Assembly (NCBI RefSeq): GCF_030547075.1
Contig: NZ_JAUOQH010000006.1
Span: forward strand, 168,943 to 232,942
Direction: 5' to 3'
Source: Alteromonas sp. 1_MG-2023
GTDB lineage: Bacteria > Pseudomonadota > Gammaproteobacteria > Enterobacterales > Alteromonadaceae
DNA: 64,000 bases
In this document: in pieces, positions 1 through 8,511 of the stretch
Numbering within the stretch: the first letter of the stretch is position 1
How the letters are laid out: every line of letters begins with the position of its first letter
Notes under the pieces: model-generated
What the model saw: only the letters and a program-made list of their open reading frames with translations
The model's database searches: none
Told to the model about the DNA's origin: nothing
Translations under genes and position numbers: made by a program

Positions 1-1
1 A

Positions 2-448
2 AACGACGATTTACAGCGATTAGTGAAAGAAGGTAATTTTGTCGACGCTTACTCGTTAATTCATACCTTGAAAGGGGTAGCGGGTAATTTAGGGTTATTT
101 GCTTTGCATCATGCAAGTAAGCCGGTGGAAGCCAGCGTTAGAAATGACAAGTGTCTTCCTGATGACTACCCAAGCTTTTCTGCACTTATTGATGAAACCA
201 TTGCCGCTGTTGAAGCATTATCAGCAGCCCCTGAGCCTACAGCAGCGCCTATAGCTAATAGTGCCGTTGCCACTCAAGCTCGCGAGCAATTTATTGCTGC
301 ATTGAAAGCCAGTGAATTCATTTCACAATCTACTCTTGATGAGTGGTTGAGCGTGATGTCTCTTCCTGCTGAAACAAAGCAAAGTATTGAAGATGCGGTA
401 GACGAACTAGACTACGACGAAGCCATTGAATTGCTCGAAAAAGCCTAA
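2..448 (+). CDS. Hpt-domain protein, C-terminal part (5' end outside window)
   Basis: The frame is open to the left edge, so this is the tail of a longer protein, probably a hybrid histidine kinase or phosphorelay protein. The GTG at 23 is an internal valine rather than a start, because in-frame codons before it (NDDLQRL) continue the same helix. The segment HTLKGVAGNLG is the Hpt phosphotransfer motif, whose histidine accepts phosphate from a receiver aspartate. An Ala/Pro-rich stretch follows and then a helical, acidic C-terminus. The stop codon abuts the GTG start of the next gene, so the two are probably cotranscribed. The upstream domains cannot be seen from this window. Confidence 0.8.
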   Translation, partial: NDDLQRLVKEGNFVDAYSLIHTLKGVAGNLGLFALHHASKPVEASVRNDKCLPDDYPSFSALIDETIAAVEALSAAPEPTAAPIANSAVATQAREQFIAALKASEFISQSTLDEWLSVMSLPAETKQSIEDAVDELDYDEAIELLEKA

Positions 449-1324
449 GTGAACGATATACCTATTTTAGTTGACGATAACGATGTACTTATCGTCAACA
501 AGCCTTCTGGCATCGCCATGCATGACAGTGCTAATACTCCATATACTGCGGATACTGAAAATGCTAATGGCACTGGTACTGGTACTGGTACTGGTACTGG
601 TACTGGTACTGGTAGAAATATAAGAACCGGTGAGGGCGCTGATTCTACCAATGCCAGTAATATAGACAGTAACAAAGACAGAAACATAGACACCCACACA
701 CTAGGTATTGTCAGCCTGCTTAGGAAGCAAACCGGTTATAGCCAGCTTCACCTTTGTCATCGCTTAGATACCGGCACCTCTGGCTGTTTATGCATAGCCA
801 AAAATGCTCAGACAGCAGCACTTATTGGCGATGCCTTTGCCACCCGTCAAGTTAGTAAATACTACCTAGCCATTAGTGCCGACAAACCGAAAAAGAAACA
901 AGGTACTATTGTGGGTGATATGAAAAACCGCCGTGGCGGCCAATTCATGTTACTAAAAAGCAAAGAGAACCCTGCAGTCACCCAGTTTTTTAGTCAATCA
1001 GCCAAACCTGGCTATCGCGGTTTTATCGTAAAACCGCTTACGGGCAAAACTCATCAAATTCGGGTAGCCCTTAAAAGTGTGGGTGCAGCTATCCTTGGTG
1101 ATACGCTTTATAGTGGCGCACCATCTGATAGACTGCATTTACACGCCGGCTGGTTAAGCATTCCCCTACCCTCTCGCACTATTTCAGTGAAAGCGCCCAT
1201 ATTAGAAGGTGATTTATTCACTGACAGTGAAGTGGCGACTTGGTTAGCTGAATTGCCTGAACCAGATACTTTCAACTGGCCTGAAATTGCCCCTTCTTTA
1301 CTACAGTTAGTTAGCAAGGCTTAG
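449..1324 (+). CDS. RluA-family pseudouridine synthase with Gly-Thr repeat insertion
   Basis: This is an rRNA/tRNA pseudouridine synthase of the RluA family. The N-terminus has the usual DVLIVNKPSGIAMHDS strand. The catalytic motif HRLDTGTSG follows, with the nucleophile at about Asp107, and the C-terminal motif GKTHQIRVAL completes the fold. Between residues 30 and 75 the family fold is interrupted by a low-complexity insertion. It contains seven Gly-Thr dipeptides encoded by a perfect hexanucleotide tandem repeat and then an Asn/Asp/Thr-rich stretch. Start is GTG directly after the previous stop; an unusual start, but an ATG further in would remove the first conserved strand. It resembles the small RluA-like subgroup without an S4 domain. 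The exact RNA target is unknown. Confidence 0.85.
   Translation: MNDIPILVDDNDVLIVNKPSGIAMHDSANTPYTADTENANGTGTGTGTGTGTGTGRNIRTGEGADSTNASNIDSNKDRNIDTHTLGIVSLLRKQTGYSQLHLCHRLDTGTSGCLCIAKNAQTAALIGDAFATRQVSKYYLAISADKPKKKQGTIVGDMKNRRGGQFMLLKSKENPAVTQFFSQSAKPGYRGFIVKPLTGKTHQIRVALKSVGAAILGDTLYSGAPSDRLHLHAGWLSIPLPSRTISVKAPILEGDLFTDSEVATWLAELPEPDTFNWPEIAPSLLQLVSKA
569..610 (+). repeat. GGTACT hexanucleotide tandem repeat inside a coding region
   Basis: There are six perfect GGTACT units at 575-610 preceded by one variant unit, GGCACT, at 569-574. The repeat is in frame and encodes alternating Gly-Thr at residues 41-54 of the pseudouridine synthase. A six-base unit can expand or contract without shifting the frame, so length variation would change only the linker. 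Confidence 0.95.
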
Positions 1325-1330
1325 TGAACA

Positions 1331-2389
1331 ATGGTAGGTAAAAGTCGAAAGGGGGAAGAAGACGCAATTAAAAAAATTCACGTAGCGGGCAGCGGCGCTA
1401 TTGGCTCTTTACTCGCAGGGGCTGCAGAAAAGCAAGCCATGCCTTACGCGCTTTATCCTAGAATTCCAGTTTCTCGAGTCGATAAATCTGGTTTTCAGAA
1501 ACCTAGCCTCAAGCAACAAAATGGTGAGCAACCTCAAACTGAGACACCCACACACTATTCACAAAATGACAATGAGACTCCCACTTCTTATTCTCTAGAA
1601 TGGATAGACGGTTCCGAATACCCCGTTACGCAAATAAGCAGTACCAAACCTTACCTTTCTGATAACGACATTTTGGTATTGCCTTTAAAGGTACACCATT
1701 TAAAAGCCGCGCTTATTCAATGGCTGCCATTTTTAGGCAATAACACGCCAGTTGTGCTTTTACACAATGGTATGGGTGGGCATGAAATAGCGAAATCGGT
1801 ATTACCGCCAAGCCAACCATTGCTGCTTGCTACCACCAGCCATGGGGCGATGAAGCGTACTGCAAATCAAATTATTTACACCGGTGTAGGGGCCACTCAG
1901 ATTGGTATAGCCCCTCATTTGCTTTCGCAAAAAAACTCAACCATGCCTGAGTGGGCGAAAAGTGTGTGTCACTCTTTGCATGCACTACTTCCACCAGTGA
2001 ATTACCAGACTGACATCATGAAAGCATTGTGGACTAAACTTGCTATTAATGTGGTGATAAACCCATTAACCGCACTGAATAATATAACCAATAGCCATAT
2101 GGCCGGTGAGCAGTTTGCTAACGAACGCAAAACGCTTTGTGAAGAATTTGCTCAAGTGGCAAACGCCTGTGGGCAGTGTTTTGATGCGATTGAAATTGAA
2201 CAACAGGTAATTAAAGTCGCAAGTCTTACTGGCAATAACTACTCCAGCATGCATCAAGATGTGAAAAACCAGCGACAAACCGAGATTGAAGCCATTAACG
2301 GCTACATTGTTAACATGGCACAAAAAAAGGGTATTGAAGTTCCCCTCAATACCCTTCTTACAAAACAAATCACTGCGCGTTTAACATAA
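1331..2389 (+). CDS. panE: 2-dehydropantoate 2-reductase (ketopantoate reductase)
   Basis: The enzyme reduces ketopantoate to pantoate with NADPH in pantothenate/CoA biosynthesis, in the cytosol. An N-terminal Rossmann motif VAGSGAIGSLLAG is visible near residue 20. The C-terminal helical domain carries the hallmark stretch ALWTKLAINVVINPLTAL, which holds the catalytic lysine. At 352 residues it is about 50 longer than the Escherichia coli enzyme. The extra length is a polar, Gln/Thr/Ser-rich insertion at about residues 50-95, immediately after the nucleotide-binding strands. It starts six bases after the pseudouridine synthase stop, so it is likely in the same transcript. Other ApbA/PanE-family reductases look similar, so the substrate is inferred. 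Confidence 0.85.
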   Translation: MVGKSRKGEEDAIKKIHVAGSGAIGSLLAGAAEKQAMPYALYPRIPVSRVDKSGFQKPSLKQQNGEQPQTETPTHYSQNDNETPTSYSLEWIDGSEYPVTQISSTKPYLSDNDILVLPLKVHHLKAALIQWLPFLGNNTPVVLLHNGMGGHEIAKSVLPPSQPLLLATTSHGAMKRTANQIIYTGVGATQIGIAPHLLSQKNSTMPEWAKSVCHSLHALLPPVNYQTDIMKALWTKLAINVVINPLTALNNITNSHMAGEQFANERKTLCEEFAQVANACGQCFDAIEIEQQVIKVASLTGNNYSSMHQDVKNQRQTEIEAINGYIVNMAQKKGIEVPLNTLLTKQITARLT

Positions 2390-2470
2390 GCGCTGTGAGT
2401 TGTTTTTTATATACGCTGCTTTTTATAACGTACTCATAAAGTCACTTATACGTTACGTCATCAGCACAGC

Positions 2471-4027
2471 TTACTCTTCTTCGGCGCCTTTCGACACTTC
2501 AGGTTTCATGTGCGGGAATAAAATCACGTCTTTAATTGTCGGGCTATCAGTAAATAGCATGGCCAAACGGTCAATACCAATACCTTCACCAGCCGTAGGC
2601 GGCAAACCATACTCTAACGCACGAATGTAATCTTCGTCGTAGTGCATCGCTTCATCGTCACCGGCATCTTTCTCTTCTACTTGCTTAGAGAAACGCTTAG
2701 CTTGATCTTCAGAGTCATTTAACTCGCTGAAGCCGTTTGCTAGCTCACGGCCGCCAACGAAGAATTCAAACCTGTCGGTAATGAACGGGTTGTCATCGTT
2801 ACGACGTGCTAGTGGCGATACTTCCCACGGGTATTCGGTAATAAACGTAGGCTGTTCAAGCTTCTCTTCTGCTGTAGCTTCGAAGATTTCACATAGGTAT
2901 TTACCAGCACCCCAGATACCGTCAACTTCAGGCTCTTTAATATGCAGCTGTTTCGCCATGGCTTTAAGTGCATCAAGGTTAGCTTCTGGGTCGCGAATAG
3001 CGGCTTCATTGGCTTCTGGCCAGTATTTCAAAATGGCGTTGCCCATGCTTAAGCGCTCAAACGGCTTACCAAAGTCGTACTGTACTTCTGAAACTACGTT
3101 CCCGTCGGTATCTTTGGTAGTGTTAGTAATAACACTAGAACCCAAAATATCTTCGGCAAGGGTACGCAACATGTCTTCTGTTAAGTTCATCAGGTCGTTG
3201 AAATCAGCATAGGCCTGATAAAATTCCAACATGGTGAACTCTGGGTTATGACGCGTAGAAAGCCCTTCGTTACGGAAGTTACGGTTAATTTCGAACACAC
3301 GCTCGAAACCACCTACCACCAAGCGCTTCAAGTAAAGCTCTGGGGCAATACGCAAGTACATATCAATGTCTAACGCATTATGATGAGTAACAAACGGCTT
3401 CGCAGTAGCACCACCTGGAATAACCTGCAGCATAGGCGTTTCTACTTCAAGGAAGTCGCGCTGAGTTAGGTAGTTACGAATACCATTTACAATCTTACTT
3501 CTGATCATAAAGGTTTTACGCGTTTGTTCGCTAGTAATAAGGTCAACGTAACGCTGACGATATTTAGTTTCTTGGTCGCTTAGGCCATGGAATTTTTCTG
3601 GTAGAGGGCGCAATGCTTTGGTTAGCAATGCATACTCTTCCATGTTCACATATAAATCGCCTTTGCCCGACTTATGCAATACACCAGCAACACCAATAAT
3701 GTCACCAATATCTAGCGCGCCATATTGGGCTTTAAGCGCTTTTTGAGTGTCTTTATCTGCGTAAGCTTGAATGCGACCTGTCATGTCTTGAAGCAACATG
3801 AAAGGACCACGTTTAGCCATAATACGGCCAGCAATGCTTACTTTGTTACCTTGCTCTTGCAAGGTTTCTTTTTCTAATTCACCGAACTTGCCTTGAAGTT
3901 CGTCAGCATAGTTTTCACGACGGAAGCTGTTTGGGAAGCCATTTGCACGGCACTGCTCACGAATTGCGCTTAGTTTTGCTCGGCGCTCAGCAATTAATTT
4001 ATTTTCGTCGGTTTGTTGGTCAGTCAT
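2471..4027 (-). CDS. lysS: Lysyl-tRNA synthetase, class II
   Basis: It charges tRNA-Lys with lysine using ATP. An N-terminal OB-fold anticodon-binding domain (about residues 60-160, including [12 protein letters not shown]) is followed by the class II catalytic core. Motif 1 is near [10 protein letters not shown], motif 2 is [14 protein letters not shown], and motif 3 is [11 protein letters not shown] near the C-terminus. The length of 518 aa is normal for the family (E. coli 505). It lies 25 bases downstream of prfB on the same strand, the classic prfB-lysS operon. The short acidic tail is unremarkable. It converges on panE. Confidence 0.97.
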   Translation of the reverse strand: MTDQQTDENKLIAERRAKLSAIREQCRANGFPNSFRRENYADELQGKFGELEKETLQEQGNKVSIAGRIMAKRGPFMLLQDMTGRIQAYADKDTQKALKAQYGALDIGDIIGVAGVLHKSGKGDLYVNMEEYALLTKALRPLPEKFHGLSDQETKYRQRYVDLITSEQTRKTFMIRSKIVNGIRNYLTQRDFLEVETPMLQVIPGGATAKPFVTHHNALDIDMYLRIAPELYLKRLVVGGFERVFEINRNFRNEGLSTRHNPEFTMLEFYQAYADFNDLMNLTEDMLRTLAEDILGSSVITNTTKDTDGNVVSEVQYDFGKPFERLSMGNAILKYWPEANEAAIRDPEANLDALKAMAKQLHIKEPEVDGIWGAGKYLCEIFEATAEEKLEQPTFITEYPWEVSPLARRNDDNPFITDRFEFFVGGRELANGFSELNDSEDQAKRFSKQVEEKDAGDDEAMHYDEDYIRALEYGLPPTAGEGIGIDRLAMLFTDSPTIKDVILFPHMKPEVSKGAEEE

Positions 4028-4052
4028 AACCTATTCACTTTCGTTGTTCGGA

Positions 4053-5151
4053 TTACAGCCCTGATTTAAGGCTGGCTTCGATAAATTTATCCAGGCCACC
4101 ATCTAGCACGGCCTGAGTGTTGCGTGTTTCCACGCCAGTACGCAAATCTTTAATGCGAGAGTCGTCTAGTACGTATGAACGAATTTGACTTCCCCAGCCG
4201 ATATCTGACTTGCTGTCTTCCATCGCTTGTTTCTCGGCGTTTTGCTTTTGAAGCTCGTACTCGTAAAGTTTAGCTTTCAGCTGCTTCATCGCCTGATCTT
4301 TATTCTTGTGTTGCGAGCGGTCGTTCTGACACTGCACTACAATACCTGTAGGTTCGTGGGTAATACGCACCGCTGAATCTGTTCTGTTTACGTGCTGACC
4401 ACCCGCGCCCGAAGCACGGTAAGTATCAATACGTAAATCAGAAGGATCGATATCAATATCGATATCGTCATCCACTTCAGGGTAAACAAACGCTGATGAG
4501 AACGACGTATGACGGCGATTGCCTGAGTCAAATGGCGACTTACGCACTAAGCGATGCACGCCCGTTTCGGTACGTAACCAACCAAAAGCGTACTCACCTG
4601 CAATACGCAAGGTAGCACTTTTAATACCCGCTACGTCTCCATCAGACACTTCAATAAGTTCGGTTTTGAAGCCGTGAGCCTCACCCCAACGAAGGTACAT
4701 GCGAAGGAGCATATTCGCCCAGTCTTGCGCTTCTGTACCGCCAGAGCCAGATTGAATATCAATATAACAATCGTTGGCATCGTTAGGCTGTGAGAACATA
4801 CGGCGAAACTCAAGCTTTTCAAGTTGCTCAAGTAGGCCTTCTAATTCTTTGTTGGCCTCATCGAAGGTTTCTTCATCTTCTGCTTCAACGGCGAGTTCAA
4901 GCAAACCTTCAACGTCTTCGGTGCCCTGCTCAAGGTTGTGAATTGTCTCTACAACCAGCTCTAAAGCCACCTTTTCTTTGCCTAACGCTTGTGCGCGTTC
5001 TGGCTCGTTCCATACCTCAGAGCTTTCAAGCTCTCGGTTAACTTCTTCTAAGCGCTCTGACTTTGCATCAAAGTCAAAGGTACCCCCTAAGCGCGTCGGT
5101 GCGCTCGCGGATATCTTTTATCGCATTGGTAACGGGGTTTACTTCAAACAT
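4053..5151 (-). CDS. prfB: Peptide chain release factor 2 (programmed +1 frameshift)
   Basis: RF2 recognises UGA and UAA stop codons and triggers peptidyl-tRNA hydrolysis. The gene is in two frames. The zero frame starts at ATG 5151 ([17 protein letters not shown]...) and meets an in-frame UGA as codon 26. A +1 shift at CTTTGAC joins it to the main frame, which continues [13 protein letters not shown]. The main frame carries the SPF stop-codon recognition motif (RKSPFDS) and the GGQ catalytic motif ([10 protein letters not shown]). The full product is about 365 residues, as in E. coli. It is autoregulated: low RF2 lets the ribosome pause at UGA and shift frame. It is upstream of lysS in the same operon. 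Confidence 0.97.
5073..5090 (-). promoter_or_regulatory. prfB programmed +1 frameshift site
   Basis: On the minus strand the slippery CTT codon and in-frame TGA followed by C (CTTTGAC, 5079 to 5073) are preceded by a Shine-Dalgarno-like AGGGGG with a three-base spacer (TAC). This reproduces the E. coli prfB element almost base for base. Known mechanism: the internal Shine-Dalgarno sequence pairs with 16S rRNA and promotes slippage of tRNA-Leu when RF2 is limiting. Confidence 0.96.
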
Positions 5152-5621
5152 AGTCCGCTTATCAACTGTAAAATAAGACCGCGGATAGTACCGAATCTGC
5201 ACGAAATTTGATAGAGGCTTTGCGAAATAAAACAGCCGCTAAGCAGTTTTATTCAACTGTTTAGCAAGGGGGTCGTTAACCCGATAATACGTGTCATAAC
5301 GAGTAAACAAATCACAGTGCTCAACAAGACGATTTACGTGTTAAAGACTCTATTAAAGCCTGTGCGAAAGTAGGGACGAAAGACTGAGGTAAAACTTAGA
5401 GTAAAAATTTTGAGGACGCGCGAACCTAGCCGGTGTATTCATCGTCTTTACTATTCACTACACCTGTTATAGTGAAAATAAATGAAACGGGACAAGCATG
5501 TAAACTCAAGTGCATACAAGAAAGTCCATAAGCGCATCGGGTTTTGTACGTTAGCAAGGGATGTATTTCGCGACCTATTGAACATTTTAATAGGACTTAT
5601 TGAATTAATTCTACGGTATTT
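5152..5621. other. Divergent intergenic region prfB / sigma factor
   Basis: No gene is seen here. It must carry the prfB and the sigma-factor promoters. The only clear structure is an 11-bp inverted repeat with one wobble pair (gctaagcagtt at 5238-5248 and aactgtttagc at 5255-5265, six-base loop), about 87 bases upstream of the prfB start. It has no T-run, so it is more likely an RNA leader hairpin or an operator than a terminator. Confidence 0.5.
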
Positions 5622-6179
5622 ATGAGCAAACCTACGGCGTTAACAATAGACATGATTAACCTGCTTGTGCTGCAAGCAAAACATGGTAATGGCGATGCGT
5701 TCAATATGCTCTACACCCACTTTTTCATGCCTATGAAGCGCTTTGCGTTTGTGCGGGTCAACGACAATATGTTAGCCGAAGATCTTGTTCAGAACGTATG
5801 GTTAAAAATTAGTAAGAGAATTAAGACACTTAACGATATCACCCTGTTTAGAAGCTGGTTATTCAAAGCACTAAAGTGGGAAGTTTCTGACTGGGTGAAA
5901 AGCAGTAAAAATAAAATATTAACTAATAACGCTCATGAAGATGCTAGTGACTCTCAAGTAGCAGACCAAGCTTTAGACATGGAGCAGCTTATGCCAATCC
6001 TAGCAGCCTTGCCTGCATCTGAAGCTGACGTAGTAGAGCTTCATTACTTAAATGGACTTTCAGTAAACGAAACTGCACTTGCGCTGGATGTTCCAGTGGG
6101 CACAGTGAAGTCACGGTTATCGCGCGCAAGAGAAACGCTTCGCACTTCTATATACGGGGAATTTAACAATGAACTTTGA
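5622..6179 (+). CDS. Sigma-70 family (ECF-type) RNA polymerase sigma factor
   Basis: A small two-domain alternative sigma factor of 185 aa. Region 2 spans roughly residues 15-85 (AFNMLYTHFF...AEDLVQNVWLKI...FRSWLFKAL) and binds core polymerase and the -10 element. Region 4 (residues 125-178: LPASEADVVELHYLNGLSVNETALAL...GTVKSRLSRAR) contains the helix-turn-helix for the -35 element. The coding region overlaps the next gene by 11 bases, which suggests translational coupling and a functional pair. No classical zinc-binding anti-sigma factor is adjacent; the small membrane protein downstream is the likely partner. The inducing signal is unknown. Confidence 0.88.
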   Translation: MSKPTALTIDMINLLVLQAKHGNGDAFNMLYTHFFMPMKRFAFVRVNDNMLAEDLVQNVWLKISKRIKTLNDITLFRSWLFKALKWEVSDWVKSSKNKILTNNAHEDASDSQVADQALDMEQLMPILAALPASEADVVELHYLNGLSVNETALALDVPVGTVKSRLSRARETLRTSIYGEFNNEL

Positions 6180-6516
6180 ACAAAAGCTAAAGCAAGATCT
6201 TAACAAGCAATCCGAAGAACTCGACTCGCTGATGAGTGAAAATAACAGTTTAGGCGGTTACCTTAAACTAGGTTTCAGTAACGACATGGGCTGGATGATG
6301 AAAGCAGCTTACGGCTTAGGTGTACTATTTTCTATTGCTCTTTTTTACACTGGCTATCAGTTTTTTACGGTTCACCAGAATGAGCAAGTATTTTGGGGCG
6401 TGTGCTTAATACTGAGCTTTCAGGCACAAATCGCCACCAAACTATGGATTTACATGCAAACCAACAGAATGTATATCTCAAAAGAATTGCGCTTGCTTAC
6501 TGCGCGCAATTCATGA
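6169..6516 (+). CDS. Small membrane protein coupled to the sigma factor (possible DUF6768-like)
   Basis: A 115-residue protein with a hydrophilic, helical N-terminal half (MNFEQKLKQDLNKQ..., residues 1-40) and two transmembrane helices (about residues 48-68 and 76-92). A short basic tail follows. It overlaps the sigma factor gene by 11 bases and is certainly co-expressed. From memory it resembles DUF6768-type proteins that accompany ECF sigma factors, but this was not searched. A role as a membrane-bound regulator of the sigma factor, holding it through the cytosolic N-terminus, is inference from gene order and topology. Confidence 0.6.
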   Translation: MNFEQKLKQDLNKQSEELDSLMSENNSLGGYLKLGFSNDMGWMMKAAYGLGVLFSIALFYTGYQFFTVHQNEQVFWGVCLILSFQAQIATKLWIYMQTNRMYISKELRLLTARNS

Positions 6517-6547
6517 GTTAGCAGCCAGCAATGAACATGCTCGCTAC

Positions 6548-6582
6548 GCTTTTAAGATGACGTAAACCATCTTTTTAAAAGC
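6548..6582. terminator. Convergent terminator-like hairpin
   Basis: GCTTTTAAGATG pairs with CATCTTTTTAAAAGC across an eight-base loop, with a three-base T bulge in the 3' arm. It lies between two convergent genes and includes T- and A-rich flanks, so it may end transcripts from either side. Confidence 0.45.
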
Positions 6583-6606
6583 TAACTATCTTTTCGAACA
6601 ATCAGT

Positions 6607-7059
6607 TCAGATGCTGTCTGGCTTTCTCGCTTTTTGAAAACCTACCCAGCCAGCCATTGCACTTACACTGGTTAAGAAGATGCCCCAGGCCCAATCCACC
6701 ACTGTGATAAACAGCGTAAAACCTTCAACAATACTGTAGTTAGTTAGGTTATAAGCGCCATAACTGGCGAGCCCAAGCAGCGCTCCATCAATACCTGCGT
6801 AATAAAGTGGTTTGTCTCTGTTTGCCACAACGGCTAATACAAAGACGACAAACCCATACATTAAATAGAACACTACCCAAGGCCAAGTAATATAGTTTTC
6901 TCGCAATAAGCTCGCCATTTCGGTGGTATACCAGTCACGGGCTATCCAACCTAGCCATAGTGCATCTAGCACACCAAAGCACAATAAAATGGCCAGTATC
7001 GAAAGAAGGATACTGGAAGAAAACATAATGATTTTTTGAAGCATGAACTCGCGTTCCAT
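6607..7059 (-). CDS. DUF2177-family membrane protein
   Basis: A 150-residue integral membrane protein with four predicted helices. The first (about 15-37) includes FGVLDALWLG, and the third carries the family-typical SYGAYNLTNYSIV, before a WAWGIFLTSVSA helix. These are the hallmarks of DUF2177, whose function is not known. A second possible start (ATG at 7044) lies five codons in. Neither start has a strong ribosome binding site. It appears monocistronic and converges on the sigma-factor pair. Confidence 0.75.
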   Translation of the reverse strand: MEREFMLQKIIMFSSSILLSILAILLCFGVLDALWLGWIARDWYTTEMASLLRENYITWPWVVFYLMYGFVVFVLAVVANRDKPLYYAGIDGALLGLASYGAYNLTNYSIVEGFTLFITVVDWAWGIFLTSVSAMAGWVGFQKARKPDSI

Positions 7060-7137
7060 CCATAAACATGCGCAGGTTTTCAGTTTGTCATGTCTATGAA
7101 TAAAATAGCAATATGTAAAATTTTTATCCTGACGAAA

Positions 7138-7761
7138 CTAGTTCAACCTCACTGCTAGGTAAGTGACTTGCCCTTGGGATGATTGAGGCAGAAAATATAA
7201 ACCACCGTACAAAAAGTACTGAGTGTCATGTATTTTTACTGGTTGCGCACCTTCAGGAAGTGCATCGTAGTGCTTGCCTGCTTCATACTCACCGCTGTCT
7301 GCTCGCGACCATTCAACGGGAGCTTTCACTACGATATACTCCCCCTCTAACCGTTTGTAATACACCCCTTCTACAACATAATAGGTTTGCCCATCGACAA
7401 AAATGGTATCGGGATTCTTAGGTAAGGTATGAATGATAAGTCCTGGAGGTGGAAGCACTACAGTAAAATCCCCCCCCATTTGACGATAATACACGCCGTT
7501 TCTATATCGATAGTCTATGCCATGGTGACGAATGAAGGCAGCGTCTTTAGGTAAATGCCTTACTCTATGGCCTGGCTCATATCGCGGAGATGCTAGCACT
7601 GCAACAGCAACCCCCGCCGCAATGCCCGCACCTATGCTTAATGCCGCATTTCCACCGTGAAAGCCGCCACGAGCACCACCATGTAGCGGCACTGCACATG
7701 CGCTTAGCAAGGTGATTGAGCAAACAATGGGTATTAAGCGTAATTTCATAAGTAGTTTCAT
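7138..7761 (-). CDS. DUF6515-like lipoprotein
   Basis: A secreted lipoprotein: after a basic start (MKLLMKLRL) a hydrophobic stretch ends in a lipobox, LLSAC, whose Cys would be lipidated. A Gly/His-rich patch and a short hydrophobic Ala-rich segment follow. The rest contains three Tyr-rich beta repeats of the form YYxx...GxYxVVxxP (near ...FTVVLPPPGL, ...YIVVKAPV, ...YLAVRLN). This pattern resembles DUF6515. ATG 7761 is preferred because GGGAG lies eight bases upstream; the longer TTG reading at 7779 would put that ribosome binding site inside the gene. Function unknown; a cell-envelope role is inferred. Confidence 0.65.
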   Translation of the reverse strand: MKLLMKLRLIPIVCSITLLSACAVPLHGGARGGFHGGNAALSIGAGIAAGVAVAVLASPRYEPGHRVRHLPKDAAFIRHHGIDYRYRNGVYYRQMGGDFTVVLPPPGLIIHTLPKNPDTIFVDGQTYYVVEGVYYKRLEGEYIVVKAPVEWSRADSGEYEAGKHYDALPEGAQPVKIHDTQYFLYGGLYFLPQSSQGQVTYLAVRLN

Positions 7762-7887
7762 AAATATTACTCCCAACAAATAAAGAGTACGGCGACAATG
7801 CCGTGTACTTAGTTATATGGGGGTATAGACCAATACAAGAACCGATCTTCTTGTGCCTTTACTCAACATTTACCAGGCTTACAATTT

Positions 7888-8508
7888 TTACTCACTAGTT
7901 CCCGACATGGCGATATCAACTGCACTTTTACCCATGGTTTGTTCACCCACATATTTGGGGTCGAATGCGGTTCTAGAGAATATCTTTCTAACTAATGGCT
8001 CGAAGTGTGACAATGGTTTTGTAGGATAGTCAGGATCGAATGATGATTGATCCCACTTTTCACAAAAATCCACACAGGCTTGATACCAAGGATGGCCTTT
8101 TAAGTACTCGCGCTCATTCGGGTCACCCCCTAAAAAGTGAGCGTAATACACGTTTTGAAATAACCCATGCTGATTAATTATCCAAGTCACTTCAGGTCGC
8201 ACATAGGGGCGTAAAATCGAGGCCGCGTATTGCGAGTGATTGTGCGGCGCTAAGTCATCTCCGAGATCATGAATAAGTGCCGCTACTATCATTTCCTCAT
8301 CGGCGCCATCGGCTTCAGCGCGGGTTGCTGATTGCAATGAGTGTCCAAGTCGTGAAACCTGATAGCCTGATAAGGTGTTTTCTAAATTTTTCAGTGCTTC
8401 CAATATTCTATCGGGCAAGCCTTTCGCGTATTCATCTTCGTGTTTGGTAAGAAACAAATACTCTTCTTTTGTTCCGTCTTTCATCTGGCGAAATTGAACA
8501 GTTTCCAT
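7888..8508 (-). CDS. tmpB: HD-domain mixed-valence diiron oxygenase, TmpB/PhnZ-like
   Basis: PhnZ and TmpB are HD-domain oxygenases that cleave the C-P bond of 1-hydroxy phosphonates and release phosphate. All six metal ligands expected from PhnZ can be placed in order from the ATG: His56 (LGHSLQ), His80-Asp81 (ALIHDLGD), His91 (NHSQYAA), His114 (NQHGLF) and Asp153 (EKWDQS). The size, 206 aa, fits. ATG 8508 is chosen over the GTG one codon earlier because GAGG lies eight bases before it. It starts three bases after the stop of the dioxygenase gene, so the two act as one operon. Substrate by analogy: an oxidised 2-(trimethylammonio)ethylphosphonate-type compound giving glycine betaine. A myo-inositol-oxygenase-like or hydrolytic role cannot be excluded. 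Confidence 0.72.
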   Translation of the reverse strand: METVQFRQMKDGTKEEYLFLTKHEDEYAKGLPDRILEALKNLENTLSGYQVSRLGHSLQSATRAEADGADEEMIVAALIHDLGDDLAPHNHSQYAASILRPYVRPEVTWIINQHGLFQNVYYAHFLGGDPNEREYLKGHPWYQACVDFCEKWDQSSFDPDYPTKPLSHFEPLVRKIFSRTAFDPKYVGEQTMGKSAVDIAMSGTSE

Positions 8509-8511
8509 CAC

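Noticed and set aside
445..699. Antisense frame with Pro-Val repeats opposite the pseudouridine synthase
   Set aside because: It is the complement of the GGTACT microsatellite, with no start signal and no domain.
2400..2630. Plus-strand frame over the end of lysS
   Set aside because: It is a shadow of lysS and has no ribosome binding site.
7888..8508. Ordinary HD-type nucleotide phosphohydrolase
   Set aside because: The full six-ligand pattern of PhnZ/TmpB and the adjacent dioxygenase make an oxygenase more likely, although hydrolase activity is not excluded.
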